Source: Magicicada septendecula
Lineage: Eukaryota > Arthropoda > Insecta > Hemiptera > Cicadidae
Length of the DNA stretch: 64,000 bases
NCBI GenBank assembly: GCA_034769895.1
Contig: CM068373.1
Location: forward strand, 195,838,134 to 195,902,133
Direction: 5' to 3'
Within the stretch, counting starts at the first letter, position 1. Each line of letters begins with the position of its first letter. Made by a program: the position numbers and the translations under genes. Positions 48,414 through 59,292 of this stretch are shown here, in pieces. The notes below the pieces were generated by a model that did not search any database, was not told where the DNA came from, and worked only from the letters and a program-made list of their open reading frames with translations.

Positions 48414-48440
48414 GAATTGGAGCCCAACTAGTGAGGCTAG
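48414..48440 (+). promoter_or_regulatory. Primer-binding site region of gypsy element
   Basis: Directly follows the 5' LTR end: GAATTGGAGCCCAACTAGTG, then AGGC. TGGAGCCC would pair with a tRNA 3' end; the tRNA is not identified. Confidence 0.6.
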
Positions 48441-48517
48441 AAATAGAATAGCTTTGTATTCTTATTGTGAATTTACAGTGATTTCTACTCTAGTGGCGGC
48501 TACGATTAACAAGAGAG

Positions 48518-50367
48518 ATGTCAAGGAGAAGAGCGACGTCACTGAAACGAATGGAAGAAGAAGAGATAGAGTTAAATATAGAAGACCAGGAAACAACAAC
48601 TGTTGAAGAAGTGGAAGTAATAGTAAAGGATACCCCAGTAGCAGCGACTGAAGAAAGGGAAACGGTGGTAAGGGAGGCCCAAGGGGACCAGCCAGATAAA
48701 CCCACACAAGAAGAACAAAAGAGGACTGCAGAAGAAATGAGATTTGAAAGATTAATGGAAATGTTTCAACAAATGGACAAGAAAATGGATAGTGACAGAG
48801 AAACAGTGAAACAAAATAATGAGGAATTAAAGAAACAAATTAAGGAGGATAATAAACAAAATAATGAGGAATTAAAGAAACAAATGAAGGAGGATATTGA
48901 AAAGAATATCGAAACACTTAACAGGAAAATGGATAGTAACCTAGAAGAATTTAAACAAATGAGAGTAGATAATGAAATCTTATTAAAACAAACGAATGAG
49001 GAATTAAAGAAACAAATGAGGGAAGATAAGGAGGAATTAAATAAAAAATTGGAAAGCAATAATGAAACATTACAACAGCAGTTGAAGGAGGATATTAGAC
49101 AAAGTAATGAAGAATTAAAAGGACTGTTGAAGGAAGAGACTGAGAAGAATAAAGAGGGATTAAAACAGCAGTTAGAAGAGTATAAAGAAGAAATGAGAAA
49201 TAGAATTACTGAAACTAACCAGAAGGTTGAGAAAACTGTGGAGACTTTAAGTCAATTACGCGAAGAGGTGATAAACAAAATAATTGAAGTGGAGGATAAC
49301 AGTAAAACCAGTCTTGTTATACTTCACAAAGATACTCAGGAACAATTAGAGATACTACAAAATAAGGTAGGGGAACAATACAATCAGGCAGAAACCAAGA
49401 TAATACAGGTACAAAATCAAGTTACCAACAACAGGGAGAGAATAGAGGAAATTCAACAGAAGGCTATAAACAACTTTAAGGAAGAGATCGAGGTATTAAA
49501 ATTTAGACCAATAAACTATATACCTATGATAATCGGAGAAAATAAAGAAGTGATAAATTTTAAAGAATATCGGCAGACCCCCTAGAATTTTTGGAGAGGT
49601 TAGAAGAAGGTTTGAATAGAACCAAAGAAAATCGGTGGCCAATAATAAAGAATCTCCTCGATGATAGTTTTAAAAATAGTAATGATAACTGGTGGAAAGC
49701 AGTAAGAAACGAAATTACCAATTATATTGAATTTAAACAAAATTTTAAAATAAAGTATTGGTCTGAGTCCATCCAAAATATAGTCCGAGACAATTTGAGC
49801 ACTGGCAGATATGATGCTAGAAGAGGACAGACAATGATTGCTTATTTCCTGGGCGAAATCTGGGTGGCTCGACATTTACAACCAAAAATCCCTGAGGAGT
49901 GTCTCATAACCAAATTGTCATATCACTTTGGAGAAGACATTGTAGGGCTCGTCGGTGTGGACAGATAAAAACTATTGGAGAAATGGAGGCTCTCTTAGAA
50001 GGTTTTGAGAGGGAAAATTATTATTATAGGGGTCGAAGAAGAACAGAGGATTGGAATGATAGGAACAATGAACAACCACACGACAGTCGACAGCCAATAA
50101 ACTACGTACGGACGGAGGGATATAATAGAAATCCGAATAACAGGCGATTTCAAGAGAGAAGTCAGAATTTTAATAATGACAGAAATTGACAGACGATATG
50201 GAAGAGATAATGACAATAGGAGACAATGGAATGATAACGGAGAAACCTATCAGAGATCCAGAAGCTGGGATAGAAGAAGGGAGACACCCTCTGGAAACCA
50301 AAACACCAATGAACAAGTTCAACAAACCAACAGTGATGTAAATAGGGAAAACGAGAGGCCGCAGTGA
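48518..50367 (+). pseudogene. gag of gypsy element (three frameshifts)
   Basis: The first frame, 48518-49585 (ATG at 48518), has a short basic/acidic head and then a long coiled coil built on four related repeats (NNEELKKQIKED, NNEELKKQMKED, TNEELKKQMRED, SNEELKGLLKEE). The next frames, 49591-49968 (gag core, AYFLGEIWVARHLQP and ITKLSYHFGED), 49940-50189 (RARRCGQIKTIGEMEALLEGF, then an Arg/Asn-rich tail) and 50176-50367, continue the same protein after single-base shifts near 49568, 49940 and 50180. No CCHC knuckle is seen; the basic tail may take its place in RNA binding. The first shift is a lost base in an A-rich run and could be a sequencing error. Confidence 0.85.
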
Positions 50368-50453
50368 GAACATTGGACGGCCCATCACTGTGAGCGGACC
50401 CAGGGCTGAGGAGAGATATAAACCCTAATAATAATAACAAAGAACCAATAACC

Positions 50454-53400
50454 GTGATAAGAAACTTTTATTTAAAAAATATACAGAGAGATTTGTTGGA
50501 AGAGATTACCATGGAAGAAGATAAACCGAATGAGGACATAGTATACATCAAGGTAGAATTACATGGGGTGCTAACTAAAGTTATGATAGATACAGGAGCA
50601 AACATTTCTTTAATAGACAGATTAGAGCTGAACAGAATACAGGAGTTGAGTACGGAAAAAATATCCACATTGCCTATTAATAATATTGCTATTATAGGAG
50701 CGACTGGCAAACAAAACAAGACAATAAAACAACAAGTAAGTCTGAATGTTACGAGTATGGGAGTAGGAATTCCTATGGTGTTTCTGGTGGCCCAAGGGTT
50801 ACCTTTTAAGGTGTTGATAGGCTGTGATACGCTAAGGTGTCACTATGCGATTATTAATTTAGCCAGTGGAAAAATAACACTGATCTCAGAAGGTTATGAA
50901 TGGACTGCTGAGATAATAGGAAGCTCAATAGCCCCTCAGTACAGAAAATCATACCACGTTAGGGAAATAATGACACCCATAGGAGATAAAGAGATCGTAA
51001 CAGAATCAGCATTATGGCAGGAAAAAATGCAGGAAATATTGTCGTTTCAAGGAAAGGGGTATACCGAGGCAATCAGTGTGGAACAGAAGAAAAAATTAAT
51101 AGAAATATATAAAACTTATCGTAATGTATTTTCCGATTCTCCTGGAAAGGCGAAGGATTTCGTATGCCGATTAAAATTTCATGACTCCGTTAATTTCAAT
51201 AAGAAATCGTATCCTATTGCTCAATCAAAAGAGGCAGTTAGAAAAGAAATAGCAAGGATGATTCAAGAACATATTATAGAACGAAGTAGTTCCCCATATA
51301 CCAGTCCCATTGTGGCGATTCCTAAAAAAGATGGACAAGTACGGTTGTGCCTTGATGCGCGGGAAATAAATAAAATTATAATTACTGATCGCACCTCTCC
51401 AATAGAGATAGAAGAAACTATGAAGAAATTCCGTGGTTGTAAGTTTATGAGTAGTTGGGATGCTGTTTGCGGATACTGGCAAATAGAGTTACACCCTGAC
51501 AGTCGCCAGTATGTTGCCTTCATCTTCGAGGGAAGAAACTACCAATTTAAACGCTTACCTTTCGGGTTGGTTAATTCTGTCGCCATTTTTATCCAGTGCA
51601 TGGACCAGATACTAGGAAAAGAAGCGTTAGAGTTCGCAACAGTATATGTAGATGATATTCTTATTACCTCTAAAAAATGGGATGAACACTGTGATCGTAT
51701 TGAAATTGTACTCAGAAAACTCCAACAAAATAATATTACACTGAAGTTAAATAAATCTAAATTCATAACTCAGGAATTACAATTTCTTGGGTTTATACTC
51801 TCTGAAACTGGGATCACGCCGTCGCCTGAGAAAGTAGAAGTTATACAAAATTTTCCAAGACCTAGAAACATCAAACAATTACAATCATTTCTAGGTATTT
51901 GTAATTATTATCGCAAGTTCCAACAAAATTATTCCGAACTGACTACTAAATTTCAAAATCTACTTTCAACCAAGAATAAATGGAAATGGGGTAAGGCTGA
52001 AGAAGATAACTTTAATTTAATCAAGACTAAGTTCCTAAATAGTGTTATGTTACACCACCCAGATTTTAACCAGGGGTTCTATTTGAATTGTGATGCAAGT
52101 AATGTGAGTTTAGGTGTTGAGTTATATCAAGAAGATGAAGTAGGAAACCATTTAGTGATCAGTTTTGCTAGTAGAGTTTTGAGTGCTTGCGAAAGAAATT
52201 ATACAGTTACAGAAAAAGAACTCCTCAGTGTGGTATTTGCCTGCTTAAAGTTCCGTACCTATATTTTAGGATATAAAATAACAGTAAGGTCGGATCATAA
52301 ATCCATATCTTTCCTAAAAAGATGCAAACTAAATCATGGTCGACTAACAAGATGGATTTTGATATTACAAGAGTACCATATAAATTGGGAGTATGTACCT
52401 GGGAAACAAAATATTGTAGCTGATGGATTATCCAGAATTAATACTGCAAACGGAACTTACAAAGTAGAAAAAGAAAACATTGGAAGAGTGTATCACATAC
52501 TGAAATCAAGAGAAGATTTAGCAGAAGTATTAAAACAGATAGAAATTCATCAGAATTTAGACATCAAACTAAAATTAATTAAAGAAAGATTGGCAAGCAA
52601 TAACCCCACAATTTTAGCATTTTATTGTATCTATAATAATTTAATATTTACATGTCCAACTTCACGAAAACAGGAATGGAAATTATATATTCCTAAGAGT
52701 GTTGAATCATCAATAATCATAGACTATCATAGAAGATATGGACACATAGGACCCCTTAGAGTTGTAAAAGCATTAAGTGAACACGTCTACATAAAGGGGA
52801 TCAATAAGCAAGTAAGGCAAACTGTTAGAAAATGCACAATCTGGCAAATGGTAAAAACGAATAATGAAAGGAAGGATGGCGCTATGATAACCATCACTTC
52901 GAGCCATAATTTGGAAAAGATATTTTTAAACATATGTGGTCCATTTCCTAAGAGTGGGGGAAGACGTAAGTTCAAATATATTGTAATAATATTTGATCAT
53001 TTTTCAAGATTTTCGAAATTATACCCTATCAGCAAAGCTACAACTCGTAAAATTCTGGACATAATCATAACGAAATACATTCCTGAGGTGGGTAAACGAG
53101 AGACTATAGTAACCGACCACGGTACTCAATTTAAAGGAAAAAAGTGGAAAAAGGAATTATTAAATAGGGGAATCAGGACTTATAAGACTTCGGTGTATCA
53201 TCCCCAAAGTAACCCTGCAGAACGAGTTCTCCGTGAAGTAGGTAGGATTCTGAGGACATATTGTCATGAAGAACATAGAGACTGGAGTAAATATGTCGAA
53301 GCTGCCGAAACATTCCTCAACCTAGCTTACCATGAAACCATAAGAACTAGTCCATACCAAGTCATGTTTAACCGACCACCACCTAGGGAAATAACATCTT

Positions 53401-53719
53401 TAATTGAATTCCTTTTTATGGAAGAGAAAGAATTAGCTATTATCGAAATACGTAATCGAGTGTTGCACAAAGCTGAGCTACATAAGAGAAAAGAAGAAAG
53501 AGATAATAACAGGATTTTAAAATACTCTATGGGCGAAAAAATAGACATCTACCCAGTTCTGTTGAAGGAATAACTAAAAAGTTATTATTGTTATATACAG
53601 GACCATATACAATAACAAAGGATAACAATAATAATACTTATGAATTATCCAACACTGAAACGAACAAAGTAAAGGGAGTATATAATCAAGCCGAAATAAA
53701 AAAGTATTATGGAAATTGA
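50454..53719 (+). pseudogene. pol of gypsy element: protease, RT, RNase H, integrase
   Basis: One open frame of 1039 codons (50454-53573, first ATG at 50511). Retropepsin MIDTGANISLID (Asp46); RT with CLDAREINKI and YVDD at 398-401, preceded by LPFGLVNS; RNase H from LNCDAS (Asp547) with TEKELLSVVF; integrase zinc finger His759, His764, Cys794, where the last Cys is Trp797 (CTIW). The catalytic core has Asn826 (LNICGPFP) in place of the first Asp, then Asp888 (VTDHGTQF) and Glu923 (NPAERVLRE), with the usual D-35-E spacing. A one-base shift near 53540 ends the frame early; the C-terminal tail stays open in another frame to TGA at 53717-53719. Protease, RT and RNase H look sound; integrase should not work. 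Confidence 0.95.
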
Positions 53720-53782
53720 GAAAAGTAATGGTGAAGTCAATCAGCTTATTTAAGCAATCTAATTATTACTAAAATACCCTGT

Positions 53783-53799
53783 TTTCTGGGAGGGCATTA
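53783..53799 (+). promoter_or_regulatory. Polypurine tract of gypsy element
   Basis: TGGGAGGG with a short CATTA spacer lies just before the 3' LTR at 53800. Confidence 0.6.
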
Positions 53800-55759
53800 T
53801 GTTACATGACATTTTTACCATGCCCTAGTAACATAAATATACTATGATTATATTAGTAAAAAGTACCAAGAGACATAAGATTTTTAAGAAAGACTTAATT
53901 GAACATGTTTTATTTTAATTGTTTATTGTATGTTGTGTTTATCATAGTTAAAACGATGTCAATGATGATAAGTAAGAAGAAAACTGTTAATAAACTTACT
54001 TATGGAATTTTGTTTTATTTGTGCAGACTGTAAATTTATAAACACAGTCAGTTAAGGGGAATTATAACATATTACTAATAGTTATTAGTAATTAGTTTGT
54101 GACACATTAATTAATATTATGTATGATAGTGTTAATAACACTAATGTTATTCTTAACAAGAAAGTACCAAAATCATAGTCAGTTAAATTATATGAATAAG
54201 AATTTCTATTAAAATAATAAGGAAACAATGTCAGTTTATGTTAAAAGATTACTAAATGTATAAAATAAATTTATATGAGATCACCAGGGTGATATAAAAA
54301 CTGTCACATTGGAAACCAGGGAGATATCTAAGGTAGGCCTTAGCAACTAATATGTTGAGAGAATAAAAAAAAGAGTATTATTGGCATCTGAATGAAGAAA
54401 GGTTGATTTAAACAACTTATAGTGACTAAAGTAAATTATAGTATATGTTATATCAGTGCAGCTCAATATAAACAATTAAATAATTATATTTATCAAGATT
54501 AAAATAGAAGAAAGAAGTGCTACAGGACTCTACAGAATTAAACCAGGACATCTCTGAAGAAATTGGAGCAATTGACACAGGGAGAGAAGTATTTTTGATC
54601 TAAAATTAATCTGAACCATTCCCTGTTAAGCCTAGACTAAAGGATTCAAAGATATTGAGTACACTTTTCATAAAAACCATTTTTTGAACTTCCGCTGAGA
54701 ACAATATTAATTAATATTATGGACATAAGCATAAAAAAAAACCATTGATGTATAGTGTTAATATAATCTAAATCTAATTAAGTCTAAAAAACATTTTAAT
54801 AACCTAACCTATACACTGAACTGTTTTACACTCTTTATATAATCCTTTTAAGACACATTGTGACTATTTCTAATCATATGTATTTTGGTACTTTCCCTGT
54901 CAAAACTGTTGTTATATCGTAGCCAAAAGGACCTACTTAACAGATTATAATTGTATTTTATTCATTAAATATAAAATATGAAATGTTTAAAATGCCTGAG
55001 ATATAAGAGTTACTGCTGCCACTCTGAGCATATTAAAATACAGCTGGCCAAACTTTGTTAAGAATTATATTTGACATTTAAAACAAGTTAAAGAATAAAT
55101 AAAGGATTTGAGTTTACAAAATACAGAAAAAGGTTTATTCGTTTCTTATTTCATGAATTCAAAATGGGTATGATATACTGAACAAAATATCTGATACTGT
55201 GAGTTGACTTCAGTAATTAGATTAAGTTGGTAACACTCATCATTTGAAAGTATTAGCAGATTTTTTTAGATATGTTTTAATGAACACAAGTTATCATATT
55301 CATTGCTGAAAGAAGAGGATTAAAAGAGAGTTAATTACAGAATAAAGAAACCACATACTATTTAAATAAATTTTAATAAAAATTTATTATTGATATCTCA
55401 CAAAAAAAATGTTATTTGCAAACGGTGATTGCAAATTGGCGCTCAACAAACATCCCCCTGAACAGATACTCATCCTTAATCTAATATTAACAAAGTATAT
55501 ACAAATAATAACCGAGTTAAACAAGATACAAATTCTGATAAATAACCCGTAGATTCGATTCTGGATGTAACAAATTGGCTATCCCAATAGTGAGGCTAAA
55601 TATAATACAATTTAGAAAGTACGATTACTAGATTTGTACAATATAATAAGAGAGTAAACACTTATTACGCGTTACAGAATTGGCGCAACCAACAGTGAGG
55701 CATAAGATAAAGACTGAAACGAACACGTTTACACTATTAAACACGTAATACACGTTACA
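53800..55759 (+). repeat. 3' LTR of gypsy element (1960 bp)
   Basis: Same ends as the 5' LTR; missing about 239 bp at about 54273; otherwise near-identical. Confidence 0.93.
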
Positions 55760-55763
55760 ATAG

Positions 55764-56229
55764 GTATGTATGTTATATGTATGTGTTTTAAATTATGGGT
55801 TATCTTTAGGTCAGGTGATGTGAAGGAATGATATTTACATGTTATAATTGAAATTGAGTTATTGAAATTGAAACTATTGTTATAATTGAAATTACATGTG
55901 ATATTGAAATTTTATCCTGAATTAGGATATATGAATATTCAAAGAAAAATTATAAATCTGTGATGAATTAAATGTTGTTAAATTTTGGAATTATGAAAAC
56001 TATGAAATTTTATAAAGGGCTGTTATCTTGTTGTTAATGCCGAGTTTAATTGCAAGTCCCGTCTCACTAGACCCAGAACACTTTATGCTTCTTCTAGGCC
56101 GTCTGCCTAGTCATAAATATCTAGTAGCCCCTCTTAAAAAAAAAAAAAATTTTAAGTACAACTATAAAAAGGTGAGGGTTACAAATGGTAGCAGAGCGTG
56201 GTTACCATAACCAATAAAAGGATTAACTC
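55764..56229. other. AT-rich stretch between gypsy and Penelope-like parts
   Basis: Low-complexity GAAATT/GTTATAATT repeats at about 55835-55910 and an A14 run at about 56137-56150. GGTTACAAATGGTAGCAGAGC at 56177-56197 (core TGGTAGCAGAGC) looks like a copia-type primer site complementary to initiator tRNA-Met, but no other LTR element part accompanies it. No gene. Confidence 0.35.
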
Positions 56230-57454
56230 ATCAATTTAATTTTACTTGAAATTGTTCTACAACAGAATTATTTTACCTTCAACGACCAGTATTTCATTCA
56301 CGGAGATGGTTTGCCATGGGTTCTCCTCTGTCCGGTTTACTGGCGGATATTTATCTAAATTTTTATGAAAATTCCTATTTTCTCTCCAACAACAGTTACG
56401 CTAATAATATAATTTTCTATGGTCGATATGTAGATGACACATTTTTAATCTTTAATGGCACCTTACGCCAAATAAATAGTCTAAAAAACATCATGAATAA
56501 CATAAACTGTAATATCCAATTCACTCTGGAGACCGAAACCGATAATAGGCTAAATTTCTTAGATTTAACCGTTATTAGACACATAGATAATCTGAAATTT
56601 AAAATATATAGAAAACCGTGTAACCATACACGCCGACTCGCATCATCCCTTTTCACAAAAAATAGCAGCATACAATAGCTTCATACACAGATTATTAACG
56701 ATACCCCTTGACATTGAAGATTTCAACGATGAGCTCAATACAATAAAACATATAGCAGTAGCCAATGGTTACAACAGTTCAATGATTGATAACATCCTCA
56801 GAAAGCACAAATATAAAATGTCCAAACCTGAACCAGCTAAAAATTCTAAGACCACATTCATTTCAACCACTTACACCAATATAATGCCCAGAATTTTAAC
56901 ATCCATATTAAATAAAATCAGTATTACTACTACTTTCAAAACTAATAATAGTCTATGGAAATTAGTTCGCCCAAATATTCAAACCCACTTGGAGATAAAA
57001 ACAGGCATATATAAACTAACATGTAACGACTGTGATAGTTTCTATATTGGCCAGACAGGGAGACCTTTCGTCAAAAGCATTTCAAGAACACACACCACCC
57101 AAAAATTTAAATAACATATATTCACTTGAAAACATTAAGTCAAATTACGCACGCCATTTGATTTCAAACAACCATACTTACACGGATTTAAGGTCTAATC
57201 TTATACCTTTATATTACTGTAACAAGGGTCGCTACATGGACGCATTGGAGGAGTTTGAAATATACAAAAGTTATAACAGCACGAACAACCATGATGGCAT
57301 ACTGAATGATAAATTGAATTTTAAATCCAACCCACTGTACGACACCGCGTTGCATTTGCTTGAGATAAACAACCTGGTAATAACTCGAAGTCCAAGAATT
57401 CAGTATCAGACCGAATGTTACTCGGTGCGCACCGAGTCGGACATGTGTGTTTAA
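56230..57454 (+). pseudogene. Penelope-like element fragment: RT C-terminal part and GIY-YIG endonuclease
   Basis: Pieces of one protein lie in successive frames. 56230-56313 gives YFTFNDQYFIHGDGLP; 56316-56678 gives MGSPLSGLLADIYLNF, RYVDDTF (RT box YVDD) and NFLDLTV; from about 56650 another frame runs to 57114 with GIYKLTCNDCDSFYIGQTG, the GIY-YIG motif; 57032-57454 carries the rest (NYARHLISNNHTYTDLRSNL). RT followed by GIY-YIG is the hallmark of Penelope-like elements. At least three frameshifts (about 56313, 56640 and 57064), and the RT N-terminal half is missing, so it is 5'-truncated and dead. The first stop upstream is TAA just before 56230. Confidence 0.9.
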
Positions 57455-57500
57455 ATAATGTACTTTTATGAATATTTGACGATCTCTTCCCGAGTGATAC

Positions 57501-57535
57501 GTCTGATGATGGGACATAGTTCCCGAAACGCGTAA
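57501..57535 (+). ncRNA. Hammerhead-ribozyme-like motif at the Penelope 3' end
   Basis: CTGATGA (57503-57509) and GAAAC (57525-57529) are separated by a hairpin, GGGA...TCCC. These are the two conserved hammerhead core boxes in the right order, and Penelope-like elements are known to carry hammerhead motifs. GCGT after GAAAC could pair with ACGC about 14 bases on (stem III). A clear cleavage triplet and stem I were not found, so activity is doubtful. Confidence 0.45.
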
Positions 57536-57625
57536 CAACAAAAACAACGCAACGAAGTCACAGGACGGATTTGAAATAAGGTAATTTATTATCGAAAACG
57601 TGACTTGGACCATAATCAACAATGT

Positions 57626-57949
57626 TTAAGGATTTTTCATGTTCAGTTTCCAGTTGAAAATCTGTATCAATATCACTTGTTTTTTCTTCCACACCAAATT
57701 TTTTTTTATACATATAGGGCACAGTGATTTGCCATGGACTAAATTGATGGAAAGATTCTTATTTTTTTGTAAATATTCAAAAAGAATTTCTCTTAAACCA
57801 TTTCTAATAGGTTCCTTACGAATACTTAAGGGATCACTACAGTTTCTTCCAAAAATATGATGGTATTTGTTAAGATATTTAATTTTATGATAGTTACAAA
57901 TTGTTTCAAGTTTACTTGACACTCTAAGTTCTAAAACAATTGATCTCAC
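57626..57949 (-). pseudogene. N-terminal part of the putative transposase-like protein
   Basis: 107 codons from the ATG at 57949. NCSDPLSIRKEPIRNGLREI followed by HGKSLCPICIKK is, from memory, the start of the same uncharacterised family whose C-terminal half is at 44680-45950, and both lie on the minus strand inside the same inverted repeats. A CPIC knuckle suggests metal binding. Near 57640 a shift gives an alternative continuing frame, which then runs into the Penelope-like sequence. The middle of the protein was not found. Confidence 0.55.
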
Positions 57950-58544
57950 TCACTCAAATCGCTTAATTCAAATAGTTCTTTAGAAAAATGCTAATAATCA
58001 GGTTTATGACATAACGCACCAGTTAATAATCCTAAAGAGCACTCCATCATAATAATAAGGCACAATCATGGCAAAAAATAGTCCACAAGTTAACTCTACC
58101 ACAGTTGCTTTCACAATGATCACTAATGCAGTAATTGGTTAGATGGTGGGGAGCCTAAAAGTTCAGAATTGAATGCATTGGCAGCTACAGTACCTAATGC
58201 TTGAGCTACAAGTTGAGACTTGAGTGGAATGTGTATTGCTCAACTCCCAGAGAGTAAAAAAGGTGATTTTTTTGTATTCTGGTTAAACAGTAAGCTAAAT
58301 ATGAGACTACTTTATAAATTGCATAAGCTCAAAAACTAAATAAGACAAAACAGGGTTTATTTTTTGAAAATTATTTCCTTCAAAACATATTAGTTTATCC
58401 CAGTAAAATATTATTACAATAAAACAACAGACACAATTGAACTGAAAGGCCTTTTATTGTTGTTTTAATACTAACATTTAGTTTAGTTGTAGAATGAACC
58501 ATAAGTTTAGTTGCTAATAAACCGAATTTCACCACATAAAAAAA
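57950..58544. other. Non-coding inner flank of right inverted repeat
   Basis: AT-rich, no supportable frame. It would be the 5' untranslated or promoter side of the interrupted minus-strand gene. Confidence 0.35.
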
Positions 58545-59209
58545 CTTAACTCAAAAACTAGAAAAGTCTCAGTGATCAAATTTTAACCACTTATTGCTAC
58601 ACAAATACATATTGTTTTGTGAAAATTTGATATTTTTTAAGTGTGCCTCTTTTGAGATATTTCAAGTTGAATATAACTGATTTTAATAAAGTCGCAATGT
58701 TTGAAGACCCATAAAAAAAGGACGAGACTCTCAGGTATCAAACTTTTTTAGGAAGTAGTATACTATAAAGCCTACATCTAGAAAAAAAATCGAAGGTGAG
58801 TTTTAGTTTTTTCTTTAAAATTTTTAATTTCAAAAATGACAATTTGTGTTTTTAAAACTTTAACTTTCAACAATTTTTTTAAGGTATTTATAGTCCAGTT
58901 GGCTTAAATGTGCACTGGACATAAAATGTTGTACATTTAATTTTCTTTAAAATCAATACCTTCAAAAATAAAGGAGCTACAGAGTTTACCGCAAACATTT
59001 GTAAAGTGCGAAATAGTCTAACACACCTATACAAAATGAATATCTCTACACAATATAACGCACTTCAAAAAAACTGAATATCTAAAAAATGAATGAATGC
59101 TTGTTTTCTACTCTCTGAATACATAGTAAAACTTTGTGTAAAAAAATGATAAATAAATAAATTTTGATAGCAACCATCATTGGTTGATTTGATATGGATT
59201 GACCTGGCC
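58545..59209 (-). repeat. Long inverted repeat, right copy
   Basis: Reverse complement of 43885-44557 with many small changes. The outer end is the complement of GGCCAGGTCAATCC. Confidence 0.85.
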
Positions 59210-59260
59210 TCCCTCTTATTAGTATCGTTACACTCTTTGCATATACTGCCGTGGTATTGT

Positions 59261-59290
59261 GAAAGTTCGGTCTTTTTTTAACACACCTCA
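59261..59290. repeat. mariner-type terminal inverted repeat, right
   Basis: Complement reads TGAGGTGTGTTAAAAAAAG; followed by TA at 59291-59292. Pairs with 41549-41579. Confidence 0.65.
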
Positions 59291-59292
59291 TA

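Larger units (their letters stand above)
46215..55759 (+). mobile_element. Ty3/gypsy retrotransposon, complete, recent
   Basis: 9545 bp with LTRs at both ends (TGTTACATGAC ... CACGTTACA), flanked by ATAG at 46211-46214 and 55760-55763, a 4-bp target duplication usual for gypsy elements. Order is LTR, PBS, gag, protease-RT-RNase H-integrase, polypurine tract, LTR. Apart from one 239-bp deletion the LTRs differ at only a handful of bases, so insertion was recent. No envelope gene is present between pol and the 3' LTR. Confidence 0.95.
43885..59209. mobile_element. DNA transposon with long TIRs, enlarged by nested insertions
   Basis: Bounded by two inverted copies of a 0.67-kb sequence. The left end starts GGCCGGGTCAATCC and the right end is the complement of GGCCAGGTCAATCC. 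Inside, on the minus strand, lie an N-terminal (57626-57949) and a C-terminal (44680-45950) piece of what looks like one protein, separated by a gypsy element and a Penelope-like fragment. No matching target duplication could be seen next to the ends (left flank AGTATAATCG, right flank TCCCTCTTAT). That this is one element is an inference from symmetry and gene order. Confidence 0.6.

Noticed and set aside
53574-53799. Possible envelope gene after gypsy pol
   Set aside because: The frame after pol is just the shifted integrase C-terminus, ending at 53719, and only about 80 bases remain before the LTR.
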